NCBI RefSeq assembly: GCF_900142085.1
Contig: NZ_FQZQ01000012.1
Span: 62,001 to 126,000, forward strand
Source: Shimia gijangensis
Lineage (GTDB): Bacteria; Pseudomonadota; Alphaproteobacteria; Rhodobacterales; Rhodobacteraceae
Direction of reading: 5' to 3'
DNA: 64,000 nucleotides
Under the pieces are notes generated by a model that saw only the letters and a list, made by a program, of their open reading frames with translations, was not told the origin of the DNA and ran no database searches. Position numbers and translations under genes: made by a program. Of this stretch, positions 1-9,614 are shown in pieces (within the stretch, counting starts at the first letter, position 1; each line of letters opens with the position of its first letter).

Positions 1-638
1 ACATCAATTGCCGACCCTAATGCGCCGGGTCTGAGGTGCGCGGTGAGCCAAATCCCTCCGCCGAACAGCACCGCCAATGTGATGCCCGGCAAGACGCCTG
101 CTATGAAAAGGTCCCCCACCGATTGTTCCGTGAGCAGTCCGTAAAGGATTAGCAAAAGGGAAGGTGGGATCAGCATGCCCAGCACCGAAGACCCGGCGAC
201 AACTCCGACCGAGAACCGGGCAGAGTATCCGTGGCGCATCATTTCAGGCACGGCGATACGCGTAAAGACAGCGGCAGAAGCGATTGATATTCCAGTGATT
301 GCTGCGAAAATGGCGTTGGCCCCAACGGTGCCGATACCAAGGCCACCTTTCAACCTTCGGAACATGTGGTTGGCTACGTCAAAGGCATCCCGCCCCATGC
401 CGGACACCGAAACGATGTAGCCCATCAAGACAAACAGCGGCACCACGCCAAAGAAGTAGCTGGCGATGGTTTTGCTGGCCGCGAGCGCCAGCAGCTTACC
501 TGCCAGAACAGGCGAACCTTTGATCATCCAAACACCAACGAAGGACGATGACATCAGTGCAAACGGCACCCAGATGCCGATATACACCATGACGATCATC
601 GCGCCAAAGGACATCATGCCAATCTCAAAGGGGCTCAT
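1..638 (-). CDS. dctM: TRAP transporter large permease DctM, partial (C-terminus beyond window)
   Basis: Large membrane subunit of a tripartite ATP-independent periplasmic transporter, the ion-driven channel part. About 212 N-terminal residues are present, starting MSPFEIGMM, with very hydrophobic segments and the family-typical stretch around GSSVLGMLIPPSLLLILYG. The frame stays open to base 1, so the protein is cut by the window, not truncated biologically. The start ATG (638-636) overlaps the stop of the small-subunit gene in a TCAT (ATGA) junction, so the two are translationally coupled. Substrate cannot be told from this subunit. DctM family assignment is firm. Confidence 0.9.
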   Translation of the reverse strand, partial: MSPFEIGMMSFGAMIVMVYIGIWVPFALMSSSFVGVWMIKGSPVLAGKLLALAASKTIASYFFGVVPLFVLMGYIVSVSGMGRDAFDVANHMFRRLKGGLGIGTVGANAIFAAITGISIASAAVFTRIAVPEMMRHGYSARFSVGVVAGSSVLGMLIPPSLLLILYGLLTEQSVGDLFIAGVLPGITLAVLFGGGIWLTAHLRPGALGSAID

Positions 639-1207
639 GACTCGGGTCCTTTGCCTTCGATCAGCCGAAACAGGGCTGAGGCCGCGAACAGGACCAATTG
701 TACCAACAGGGCCGCGCAACCGATCAGGATGATGAGCTTAACTGGCCAGACCGGTGCGGTGAAATCACCCACTGTGCCCTCAAAGGTGCCCCGCACCCAG
801 GCCTTGTTGAACAACGGCAACGAGGCTGCAAACAACTGCCAGATCAACAGCGCAGAAGCGGCGGCAAAAATCAGGTCCAGAAGCACGCGCAAGCGCGGCG
901 CGCGACGTTCGAGATAGCCCAGAACGGCCTCGGTTCGCGTCAGGCGGCCTTTGCGAAACGTCTGGGCAATCTGTAAAAACACGATGGCGACAATCGACAT
1001 CGACACCATTTCCGGCACCCCGGAGATCGGGCTGGCAAAGAAGTTTCGGCCGATGACATCGAAGTTCACCAGCAACATCACCAGAAAAATCAACAGCGTG
1101 CCCGCGACGTTCAGGGCCACGGTCACGCCGTCCACACCACGGCGCAGCTGACGAAACCACGCCGGGCCGGCCTCATCCGGGCGCAATTCGGGCGACAAGT
1201 CAGTCAT
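635..1207 (-). CDS. dctQ: TRAP transporter small permease DctQ
   Basis: 190-residue small membrane subunit of the TRAP transporter, bridging the periplasmic binding protein and DctM. Four hydrophobic segments are visible (roughly residues 28-50, 62-82, 105-130 and 150-175), the usual DctQ layout, with a conserved-type GVPEMVSMSIVAIVFLQIAQ region in the middle. It lies 96 bases downstream of the binding-protein gene and overlaps dctM by four bases. Same operon as the TetR gene upstream. Confidence 0.88.
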   Translation of the reverse strand: MTDLSPELRPDEAGPAWFRQLRRGVDGVTVALNVAGTLLIFLVMLLVNFDVIGRNFFASPISGVPEMVSMSIVAIVFLQIAQTFRKGRLTRTEAVLGYLERRAPRLRVLLDLIFAAASALLIWQLFAASLPLFNKAWVRGTFEGTVGDFTAPVWPVKLIILIGCAALLVQLVLFAASALFRLIEGKGPES

Positions 1208-1303
1208 AACCGTTCCAGTTCAGGAAAAGGGTGGTGAAAAGGGGGAGGTTGCGCCCGCCAAAGAGGTTCGGCAGACGCAGTTCTTACTTAGGACGTGGAG
1301 GGT

Positions 1304-2377
1304 TTACTCTTTGTCCCAGTCACGCACCGGTGTGGCACCGGCCGCGCGCATGGTGTCCATGTAGTCCACCAGAACGGCATTGCCGTCGACGCCCGCCGCA
1401 TTCAGTTTTTCAACCCAAAGCTTGGCAACGTTGTCCATGCCGTCGGCCCATTCCTTGCGGAATGCGTCATCGACTTCGGTCACGGTCGCGCCTTGCGATT
1501 CCATGATGCCCAGGAACTTGGTCACAGAGGCGTCCAGATCAGCATGATAGGCGACCCGGTCGGCTTCTGCTGCGTCGCGCAAGGCCTGCTGAACCACAGG
1601 ATCAAGGCCTTCAAACCAGTCCTTATTCACTGCAATTCCGCCCGCATACTGCGCGCCAAAGCCAACCTTGGTGATGTAAGGGGCCACCTCGTGCAATTTG
1701 CCGGGCAGTGCCGCGCTGGCAAAGACGATCACACCGTCATACACGCCGGTCTTGATCTCGTTGTAGTAGGTGGTGAGATTGCCCGACACGCCAACCGCGC
1801 CTGTGCCTTTCAGCCAGTTGACCGCAGGACCCGGAGCGCCAATTTTATGACCGTCAAGGTCCGCAATCGAGGTGATCGGGAAATTTGTCATCAGCAAGTA
1901 GTCATCAATGCCGATGGCACCGCCCAGATAGACCAACCCGTTCGCATCCCAGGCCGCCTGCATATCCGCATTGCTGGCCTGCAGTTTGTCCATCCATTCG
2001 CCAACCAATGTCGAATCCGAGACGACGAACGGCGTGAAATAGGTCACGTTTTGTGGGGCCAGCTTGGCTGGATCGAACAGAGAGGACACCAGACCAATTT
2101 CGGCCAAACCTTCTTCGACAGCTTCCAGTTCCTCGCCCACTTTGGCCAGCGACCCGCCATATTGTTCGGACCAGTTGATCGTGTGACCTGTTCCTTCAAG
2201 GGCGGCATTCACCGCCGGAATGAAGGTCTGGCTGGTGTGTTTGACCCAGCGAAAAACCGGCGGGTGCCCTGCAACCACAGTGACATTCATCGTCTCGGCA
2301 AACGCCATTGGCGCAGCCGTGAGACCTGCCGTAGCGACCGCAGCCACCATCAGACCCTTTTTAAAAATATGCTTCAT
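1304..2377 (-). CDS. dctP: TRAP transporter periplasmic solute-binding protein DctP
   Basis: 357-residue periplasmic binding protein of the TRAP system. A Sec signal peptide (MKHIFKKG then a hydrophobic core, cleavage near AFA-ET at about residue 27) is followed by a DctP fold; the segment NEIKTGVYDGVIVF and the VKLHE-like region fit the family. Start is supported by a strong ribosome site (GGGAGGAAAAG before ATG). It sits 40 bases downstream of the TetR gene and upstream of dctQM. The ligand is unknown; organic acids are usual for this family, but nothing in the sequence fixes it. Confidence 0.88.
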   Translation of the reverse strand: MKHIFKKGLMVAAVATAGLTAAPMAFAETMNVTVVAGHPPVFRWVKHTSQTFIPAVNAALEGTGHTINWSEQYGGSLAKVGEELEAVEEGLAEIGLVSSLFDPAKLAPQNVTYFTPFVVSDSTLVGEWMDKLQASNADMQAAWDANGLVYLGGAIGIDDYLLMTNFPITSIADLDGHKIGAPGPAVNWLKGTGAVGVSGNLTTYYNEIKTGVYDGVIVFASAALPGKLHEVAPYITKVGFGAQYAGGIAVNKDWFEGLDPVVQQALRDAAEADRVAYHADLDASVTKFLGIMESQGATVTEVDDAFRKEWADGMDNVAKLWVEKLNAAGVDGNAVLVDYMDTMRAAGATPVRDWDKE

Positions 2378-2417
2378 CTTTTCCTCCCAAATGTTTGAAT
2401 TGATGCACGCCCCCTCC

Positions 2418-3074
2418 TCAGGTCAGCGCACGTATTCCTCCGCAGACAAAGGGCACAATCCGCCCCAGAATCGCTTCGATATTTCCGTCATCACAGGCGC
2501 CGTCAGACAAACGATTGGTCCGTCCGGTCTGGGCCATCATCGAAACCCCAACCCCGATCGCGAACATATAAGCCCAGACGGCATCCGCATGGCTGAGGTT
2601 GGGTTGCACTTTTTGCAGGGCGTCAATGTAGGTATGCGCAATCGGGTCATAGTATTTTGCTGCCAAAGCCTGATCCCGTCCATCTGCCGAATTGGCCACC
2701 GACGCCAGAATGCGGGCATAAGGCCCTGAATCGCTCTCGGCATCACGACCCACTTCGAGCGCCGGGCGGAACAATGACTCGACCAGTTCTTCGAGTTTGG
2801 TTTCGACATCGCGGGCCAGCAAAACGTCGACAGCAATCGCGCGAGCATCATTGATCTGACTACTGCGACGGGCGACCATGGATTCAAAAAGCTGCGCTTT
2901 GTTTTTGAAATGATAGTGGATTAATCCTTGAGCCACACCGGCCTGCACCGAGATTTCTCGCATCGAAGCCCCATCATAGCCTGAGGTCGCAAAAATCTTT
3001 TCCGCCGCATCCAGAATGGCATCAAACCGGCTTTCGCCGGGTTTTTCTACGCGGGTTGATTTTGCGGGTGCCAT
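2418..3074 (-). CDS. TetR/AcrR-family regulator of the TRAP operon
   Basis: About 218 residues with an N-terminal TetR helix-turn-helix (residues about 13-60: RFDAILDAAEKIFATSGYDG, then SMREISVQAGVAQGLIHYHF, a classic TetR recognition helix with YHF-NK). The C-terminal ligand domain is of no obvious subclass. ATG at 3074 gives MAPAKSTRVEK; a TTG at 3086 would add four residues and neither has a clear ribosome site. It precedes dctPQM in the same direction and probably controls it and itself through the palindrome at 3097-3108. Inducer unknown. Confidence 0.85.
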   Translation of the reverse strand: MAPAKSTRVEKPGESRFDAILDAAEKIFATSGYDGASMREISVQAGVAQGLIHYHFKNKAQLFESMVARRSSQINDARAIAVDVLLARDVETKLEELVESLFRPALEVGRDAESDSGPYARILASVANSADGRDQALAAKYYDPIAHTYIDALQKVQPNLSHADAVWAYMFAIGVGVSMMAQTGRTNRLSDGACDDGNIEAILGRIVPFVCGGIRALT

Positions 3075-3088
3075 GAGAAAACTCAAAA

Positions 3089-3108
3089 CTGACTGATTGA
3101 CCAGTCAA
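3089..3108. promoter_or_regulatory. Candidate TetR operator upstream of the TetR-dctPQM operon
   Basis: TTGACCAGTCAA at 3097-3108 is a perfect TTGAC-N2-GTCAA palindrome, and GACTG-N6-CAGTC (3091-3106) overlaps it. It lies 15-35 bases upstream of the TetR start, where an autoregulatory TetR operator would be. It is not an FNR box because the spacer is 2, not 4. Binding is inferred from position and symmetry. Confidence 0.5.
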
Positions 3109-3238
3109 AGCTAGAGTGGAACTGACGATTCTGTCAATCCCGGACCGTTGCACGTGCAATTCGCGTTGGGGTGTGCCGCTAATCGATTGAATAATTGGAT
3201 CAAATTAAGTCCTGAAAAATTCACGCAGTCACAACGCG

Positions 3239-3269
3239 AAAAGGGTCGCCAATATTTGGCGACCCTTTT
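3239..3269 (-). terminator. Rho-independent terminator of the nos operon
   Basis: Perfect 14-bp inverted repeat AAAAGGGTCGCCAA (3239-3252) / TTGGCGACCCTTTT (3256-3269) with a 3-base loop, 25 bases after the nosX stop on the minus strand. A/T flanks on both sides would let it work in both directions. Confidence 0.8.
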
Positions 3270-3293
3270 CAATGAGACTTTAGCCTGTGAAAG

Positions 3294-4202
3294 CTAGGCA
3301 GAGAATTCCAGTTGTGCGCCAGGGAAGCTCTCAATCATGATCCGCGCGTCTTCCATCGCAAACATACACAAGGTCGTCGAAAGCCCGTCCGCCAAAGCAG
3401 CGTTTGAAGCGGAAACCGACACGACGCGCCGCAGTGGCGCCTGCGTTGGCGAGGCCGCAAAGATGTGTCCTTGGCCGGAATCTGCGCCGATGCGTGTGCC
3501 CATTGGCGCCGAGGTGGCCAAGGCGCGATCACTCAGCTCAAGACGGTGAACAACCGTTCCATCGGTATCCTCAACTCCAGCGGACCAATTGCTGCCATCC
3601 GTATCGTGGCCCAAAGCGGCAATTTCGCCCATATCGACCAGCACGTCGCGCAGGCCATGTGACTTGAGCAGTGATGCGATTTTGTCAGTCACAAACCCTT
3701 GCGCCACGCCATTAAGAGTGAGCCCACGCCCTGCCCCGTCAAAGCGAACCTCAGAGGCATCGAACCGCAGCGCAGTCCAGTCAACAAGTGCGCGCGCCTG
3801 TTCGATGGCGGCGGCACTGTGACCTTGGGCAACCGCAAGCCATAGCGGCTGAATTGTGGGGTCAAAGGCACCGTTGCTGGCGCGGTTCAGGCGATCGCAG
3901 AGGCTCAACACTTGCAACAGTTCGTGTGACGGGTTGCGCAGAGCACCATTGAGGTTCAGTCGGGTCACCTCGGAATCGGTACGATAAAGGCTGAAAATGC
4001 CTTCGAGACGCATGAGTTCCTGCTCGACCGCAGTAAAGATCTGTGCCGCCGTAGTGGCATCAATTCCGGCCAGCTTCATGGAGACACGTGCCCCCATGGC
4101 GCGACCGTTCCAATGGGCAACAGTTGGTGTTGCAGCCATGGCTGGCAGCGCAGCGCTTGCGGCGGCGATGGTCAGAAAACGGCGGCGGCTCAGGTCACTC
4201 AT
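3294..4202 (-). CDS. nosX: NosX, ApbE-family FAD:protein FMN transferase
   Basis: 302-residue ApbE-family flavin transferase that covalently attaches FMN to the NosR flavin domain in the periplasm. A Tat signal is clear (LSRRRFLTIAAASAALPAMA, residues 4-23). Family features include RMEGIF/SLYRTDSEVTRLN near residue 70, GVAQGFVTDKIA near 170 and VDMGEIAALG near 190. Its start overlaps the nosL stop (ATGA). Last gene of nosCRZDFYLX, followed by a terminator. A generic ApbE role in Rnf or other flavoprotein maturation is possible, but the position makes NosX the best name. Confidence 0.92.
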   Translation of the reverse strand: MSDLSRRRFLTIAAASAALPAMAATPTVAHWNGRAMGARVSMKLAGIDATTAAQIFTAVEQELMRLEGIFSLYRTDSEVTRLNLNGALRNPSHELLQVLSLCDRLNRASNGAFDPTIQPLWLAVAQGHSAAAIEQARALVDWTALRFDASEVRFDGAGRGLTLNGVAQGFVTDKIASLLKSHGLRDVLVDMGEIAALGHDTDGSNWSAGVEDTDGTVVHRLELSDRALATSAPMGTRIGADSGQGHIFAASPTQAPLRRVVSVSASNAALADGLSTTLCMFAMEDARIMIESFPGAQLEFSA

Positions 4203-4720
4203 GAAGGTGTCTCCAGTTTCTGCGCGAAGTCGACAGCGCCCAGCGCGGCCTCGTCCGGAATGTCTTGTAGGGGCATCGATTGCCCACCGTATTGTGCGAT
4301 AAACCCGTCGGCATCCGCCGCTTTGGCAAAGGGCACGATTTCAGGCGCGCCCATGCCACCGGCCACCGGAGCCCCGACGACGAACAAGGCAGCATCGGCA
4401 ATGATCCAGTTGGATTTGCCCGGCAGTTCCCATGTTTCGGCCACCCCCATATCGCTGACGTAGACGGCGGTTATCCGGGCGTCACGCTCGGGGCTTTTGA
4501 GATAGGCCACCAGATCACGCACTTGGGCAAAAAACAAAGGTTGCGGAAAGCCTTCAAGATGAATTTGACCCTTAGGGCCACCGTGATCGGCAATGTCCAT
4601 CTGGCAGAAAAAGCTGAGCGCGCTTTCTGTCAGCTCCACCGGAGGTGGTGGCGCCTTGGCGCTGTCTTCTTTGCAGGCGGCCAGACCGAACGCCAAGGCG
4701 ACGATCAGGAGCGGTCTCAT
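4199..4720 (-). CDS. nosL: NosL, copper-binding lipoprotein for NosZ maturation
   Basis: 173-residue outer-membrane-type lipoprotein believed to deliver Cu(I) to the NosDFY complex for CuZ assembly. The start ATG at 4720 gives MRPLLIVALAFGLAAC with a lipobox (LAAC, Cys16). The conserved-type metal segment FFCQMDIADHGGPKGQI holds Cys, Met and His. It overlaps nosY (TCAT at 4717-4720) and nosX (4199-4202). An upstream in-frame extension exists but would destroy the lipoprotein signal, so the shorter start is chosen. Confidence 0.9.
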   Translation of the reverse strand: MRPLLIVALAFGLAACKEDSAKAPPPPVELTESALSFFCQMDIADHGGPKGQIHLEGFPQPLFFAQVRDLVAYLKSPERDARITAVYVSDMGVAETWELPGKSNWIIADAALFVVGAPVAGGMGAPEIVPFAKAADADGFIAQYGGQSMPLQDIPDEAALGAVDFAQKLETPS

Positions 4721-5534
4721 GGCTCGACCCTCCGGAAGGCTGCGCGCGCGGCGGCGAACCCAAGGAACGGCCAGAGCAGAAGTGACAACGGTGCGGCCCA
4801 TGCAGGCAATGCCTGTGCCACGCCGGTCATACCGCTGGTCAGTGCAACACCATCCGAGGCAGCGACATTCCACAGACGGAAGGCATCAGCCGGATTGGCC
4901 ACCATGACCCATGGGAAAATCTGGCGGGTAAACACGCCGCCTTCGTCAACAACCACAGCGCCAAGCAGGCCCAGATCGTAAAGCACCACAAAGATCAGCC
5001 AGAGACCTGCGCTCATCCCGGCGGCGGCGGTGGCGCTGCTGGCCAGTGAGGACACAAGATAGCCCAGCGTCAGGAAAACCGCGCCAAGAATGATCGAGGT
5101 GGCAATCAGGCGACCAAGGGCGATCAGGCTCTCAGCGCCTGCGCCGCCAAACCATGCGGCAACTGCCCCAGCCGAGCCAAATCCGATCAGCATGGCAAAG
5201 GCCAAAGCCGCCAGATGGGCGGCGAATTTGCCCAACAGGACCTCACCGCGCCCTGCAGGGTACGACAAGAGAAGGCCAAGGCTGCCCCGGTCGGTTTCCC
5301 CGGCCACGGCGTCAAAAGAGATCATCAACGCCAGGAGGGGCGCGAGATAGACGGACAGCGTGGTCATGGAAGCCACAGAAACCGTCAGCATATCGACACC
5401 GAGCGATCCGGTGGGGGCGCTGCCTGCGAAGGTCAGGGCAAGGGCGAACAGCACCATGATGACAGTGGCCATCAACAGCCAGCGGTTGCGTTGCAGGATG
5501 CGCATTTCGGCGCGTGCGATTGCGAGGAAACGGA

Positions 5535-5538
<4 letters not shown>
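4717..5538 (-). CDS. nosY: NosY, membrane permease of the NosDFY ABC complex
   Basis: 273-residue ABC-2-type integral membrane protein; with NosF and NosD it forms the complex that handles copper for NosZ CuZ assembly. Six hydrophobic segments are visible, starting at ARAEMRILQRNRWLLM, with the family stretch FDAVAGETDRGSLGLLLSYPAGRGE at about residues 75-100. Start and stop both overlap neighbours by four bases. Confidence 0.93.
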
Positions 5539-6417
<879 letters not shown>

Positions 6418-6428
<11 letters not shown>

Positions 6429-7677
6429 GGGGAACCTTCTCGCTCACCTTTGGTTTGGTGGGCTTCATCAGGGGGTGACTGTCGATCACGCCACCCGGCA
6501 ACAAGGCCGGAAAGGCAGATTGGGACCAGCGCACCAGCTGCACGGCGGGTGAACCGAGCAATAGTTTTGCCGAAGGCTGAGTCCACAGCACGTGATCCAT
6601 GCTGTCATTCGGGCGATAGGGCGCATCTGCAATCCCATCACCATTTACGTCATAAGCGGCGTTGTCGCTCCAATAGTTACCACGGCCACCTTCGGACCAT
6701 TCATGCCAGTTGGAGGAGACAAATTTCACCTGCGTGCGATTGCCGATAAAGGCATTGCCGAGGATTTTGTTATTCTTACTGCCCGCAGTGAAGTGGATGC
6801 CAATGCTGCATCCTTCGAACCAGTTGTTTTCAAACAGGTTCTTGTGGGAGTTATACAGAAACGAGCATTTCTCTTTGGCGGAACGCACATAGTTGCCGCT
6901 GATCTCGCCCTTATTGGTGTAATTCAGCGCAATGCCATGTTCGCGGTCATTGATCGAGACGTTGTCGACCACGCGCACATTGGTGGAAAACATCACCGCA
7001 TAGCCAAGGTCATTGCCGATCGACACGTTGCCAGACACTTCGCTGTCGTCGGCGTACATGTAGTGCACCGCAAAGCGCAACTCGCGAAACAGGTTGTCAC
7101 GGAAAGTGTTTTCACGGCTGGAGTTCACAAAGATTCCATCGCGGCCAAAGCGGATGTCGTTGTTTTCCACAATCGCGCCGGGTGCGTTCCAGACGTAGAC
7201 GCCGTTGCCACGGCGGTTTACGTGGCGGTCAAGGCGGCCTTCGATACGGTTACCAGACACCAGCGCGTCGCGCGCGCCGTGGATGTCGATGCCATAGAGG
7301 TTGCCCAGAACCACATTGTTCAGAATTTGCGGCGCAGTCGCCGTCTTGGTCAGCTGGATGCCGCTGTCGATGGTGTCATGAGACGAGCCTGAGCCAATCA
7401 CGGTCAATCCCATCACGGTCACATCGGGGCCGGTCACAGTAATAACGCTGCCGGATTCCTGACCGTCAATCGTCGCGTGACCCTGACCATCCAAAGTCAT
7501 CGGACGGTCAAGAACAACGTTTTCGGCGTAGGTGCCGGGGCTCAGGCGAAGGGTGTCTCCATCCGCCGCCTGAGCCAGTGTTTCGGAAATGGCCCCTGCC
7601 CTGTTGGGCACGTCCCAATCTGCCGCCGCAACCGCGCCAGCAAACAGAATTCCCAAAAGTGACAAGGACCATTTCAT
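6418..7677 (-). CDS. nosD: NosD, periplasmic beta-helix copper maturation protein
   Basis: 419-residue periplasmic protein with a Sec signal (MKWSLSLLGILFAGAVAA) and a right-handed beta-helix made of CASH-type repeats, seen as recurring NNxI, GNxI and ENNxI turns across residues 90-300. The GNYWSDN segment near 325 is typical of NosD. It is the periplasmic part of NosDFY that meets NosZ and NosL. It starts 11 bases after the nosZ stop. Confidence 0.94.
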
Positions 7678-7688
7678 GTTTTCAATTC

Positions 7689-9593
7689 CTACCGTGGCTC
7701 AACGAACATACGGCCGCGCATTTCCATGTGCAGCGCGTGGCAGAACCACTGACAATAGAACCAGTGTACACCAGCACGCTCAGCAACAAAGGTTACCGAC
7801 GCAGTCGCCTGCGGACCAATTTCCATGGCAACGCCATAGTTGGCCATACAGAAGCCGTGTGTCAGGTCGTCGATGTCATCCAGGTTGGTGACATAAACAG
7901 TGACCTCATCACCTTGTTTTACGCTGAAAGATTCCAACGCAAAGTTCGGTGCCTGGCTCGACATCCAAACGCGGACTTTGTTGCCATCACGAATGACGGT
8001 GTCCTGATAGTCATCGATATCGATGCCATCGATTTCCGCTTGTGCACGTGCGTCGGCCCACATTGGGTCGTTACGGTCCCAAACTTCTGAAGGGTTCACC
8101 TTCGAGGCGTGAACGATGATCGAGTCGTGTGGTTCGGCGAAAGTTGGGCCATCGTGGACCACTTTCATTTTGTCACCCGAGATGTCGATCAGCTGCTCGT
8201 TCTCTGGTTTCAGAGGACCAACGTTCAGGAAACGGTCTTTCGAGAACTTGTTCATCGAAATCAGCCATTTACCATCGGCTTCTGCTGTTTCCCCCATCGA
8301 GGTCGAGTTGTGACCGGGCTGATAGTGCACGTCCACTTTGTCCAGGATCGGATCAACGTCTTTACCGGCATAAGCTTCAATAGCTTTTGCGATGTCCCAC
8401 TTCACAACTTGTGAGTCGAGGAACAATGTGGTGTAGGCGTTGCCCTTGTTGTCGAACGCAGTGTGAAGCGGGCCAAGACCCAGCTGAGGCTCTGCCACGA
8501 TGGCCGAACGCTCGTCTGCATTGTCGCTAAACAGTGCATCCACTTTTTCCACGTCGATCACAGAAACTGTTGGAGACAGTTTACCGGCAATCATGATGTG
8601 CTTTTTATCAGGAGCCGCGTTCACGCCGTGTGGCGAGTTCGGGATCGGGATATAGCGTGTGTAGTTTTTGTTCTGACCTTTACGGCCGTCCAGAACTTTC
8701 ACACCGTTCAGTTCCTGATAGTCACCAGCAGCCACACCGGCTTCGATTTCTTTCAGGTTGAACACAACAACGTGGTCCATTTCGCTTTCGGTCATCTCGG
8801 CCAGGTTCATACCCATTTCCGAGTTGTACGAAGTCGAGAAGGCGTATTTGCCTTGGTAGTCACAGTCTGTGTTGTCGAGGTTGCCCGACACCATAACCTG
8901 CCACGCGACTTCCATCTCGTCGCCATCAATGGCGGTGAAGATGTTAACGTACTGGCTTGGATCGTCCAGAATTGTGCCGTCGTTGACCAGTGGTGCTTCG
9001 TGCTCACCGTTGGCAAAGACGTAGCCTGTGCGTGGGAACTTCTGTGGACGCAGGCCGTGGATGTCATGCGCGTTCGGAATCTCGATCATCTTGTCGCATT
9101 TCATCACGTCAACACGAACACGTGCCACACGGGTGTTAGCCTTGTCGTTCATGAACAAGAAGCGACCGTCGTAGGTGCCGTCTGTGAAAGACATGTGTGG
9201 GTGGTGAAGGTCACCGTTGTCGTAGTTGTCTTTACCGTTTGCCGCCAACATAGCTTTGGTTTCTGGCAGCAGGTTTTCGGTCATGATCTTTTTGGACTCG
9301 TTGGTTTGACCCCAACCAGTTGCCGAGCAGCGGTTGAACACCGGCACACGCATCAGTTCGCGCATGGACGGAACGCCCAGAACACGCATTTCGCCCGCCT
9401 GACCCGAAGACCAGAAGCCATAGTATTCGTCCAGTTCACCTGGCTCCAGGCTACCATTGCCTGACGCCTGTGCTGCACGCGCACTAAGCATGGTTGAACC
9501 AACACCGGCAGACGCCAGAACGGCCCCTGTGGCTGTCGCGCCCATCATGCCGCGACGGGTCATGGACAGGCCTTTTTTCGTTTCTTCTGTCAT
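7689..9593 (-). CDS. nosZ: NosZ, nitrous oxide reductase (clade I, Tat-exported)
   Basis: 634-residue periplasmic N2O reductase that makes N2. A Tat signal ([10 protein letters not shown], residues 11-20) marks clade I. The N-terminal seven-blade propeller carries CuZ histidines, for example in DLHHPHMSF. The C-terminal cupredoxin CuA site reads [13 protein letters not shown] (Cys614, Trp616, Cys618, His622, Met625). The ATG at 9593 is preceded by AAGGAGGAAACC; a TTG five codons upstream lies inside that ribosome site and is rejected. Follows nosR by 21 bases. Confidence 0.97.
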   Translation of the reverse strand: MTEETKKGLSMTRRGMMGATATGAVLASAGVGSTMLSARAAQASGNGSLEPGELDEYYGFWSSGQAGEMRVLGVPSMRELMRVPVFNRCSATGWGQTNESKKIMTENLLPETKAMLAANGKDNYDNGDLHHPHMSFTDGTYDGRFLFMNDKANTRVARVRVDVMKCDKMIEIPNAHDIHGLRPQKFPRTGYVFANGEHEAPLVNDGTILDDPSQYVNIFTAIDGDEMEVAWQVMVSGNLDNTDCDYQGKYAFSTSYNSEMGMNLAEMTESEMDHVVVFNLKEIEAGVAAGDYQELNGVKVLDGRKGQNKNYTRYIPIPNSPHGVNAAPDKKHIMIAGKLSPTVSVIDVEKVDALFSDNADERSAIVAEPQLGLGPLHTAFDNKGNAYTTLFLDSQVVKWDIAKAIEAYAGKDVDPILDKVDVHYQPGHNSTSMGETAEADGKWLISMNKFSKDRFLNVGPLKPENEQLIDISGDKMKVVHDGPTFAEPHDSIIVHASKVNPSEVWDRNDPMWADARAQAEIDGIDIDDYQDTVIRDGNKVRVWMSSQAPNFALESFSVKQGDEVTVYVTNLDDIDDLTHGFCMANYGVAMEIGPQATASVTFVAERAGVHWFYCQWFCHALHMEMRGRMFVEPR

Positions 9594-9614
9594 GGTTTCC
9601 TCCTTCAAGAAGCC

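Noticed and set aside
3097-3108. FNR box before the TetR-dctPQM operon
   Set aside because: TTGAC and GTCAA are separated by 2 bases rather than 4, so it fits a TetR operator better than a Crp/Fnr site.
8463-9464. Long open frame on the plus strand opposite nosZ
   Set aside because: Composition is His/Val/Phe-rich as expected from the antisense of a well-coded gene; nosZ on the other strand is certain.
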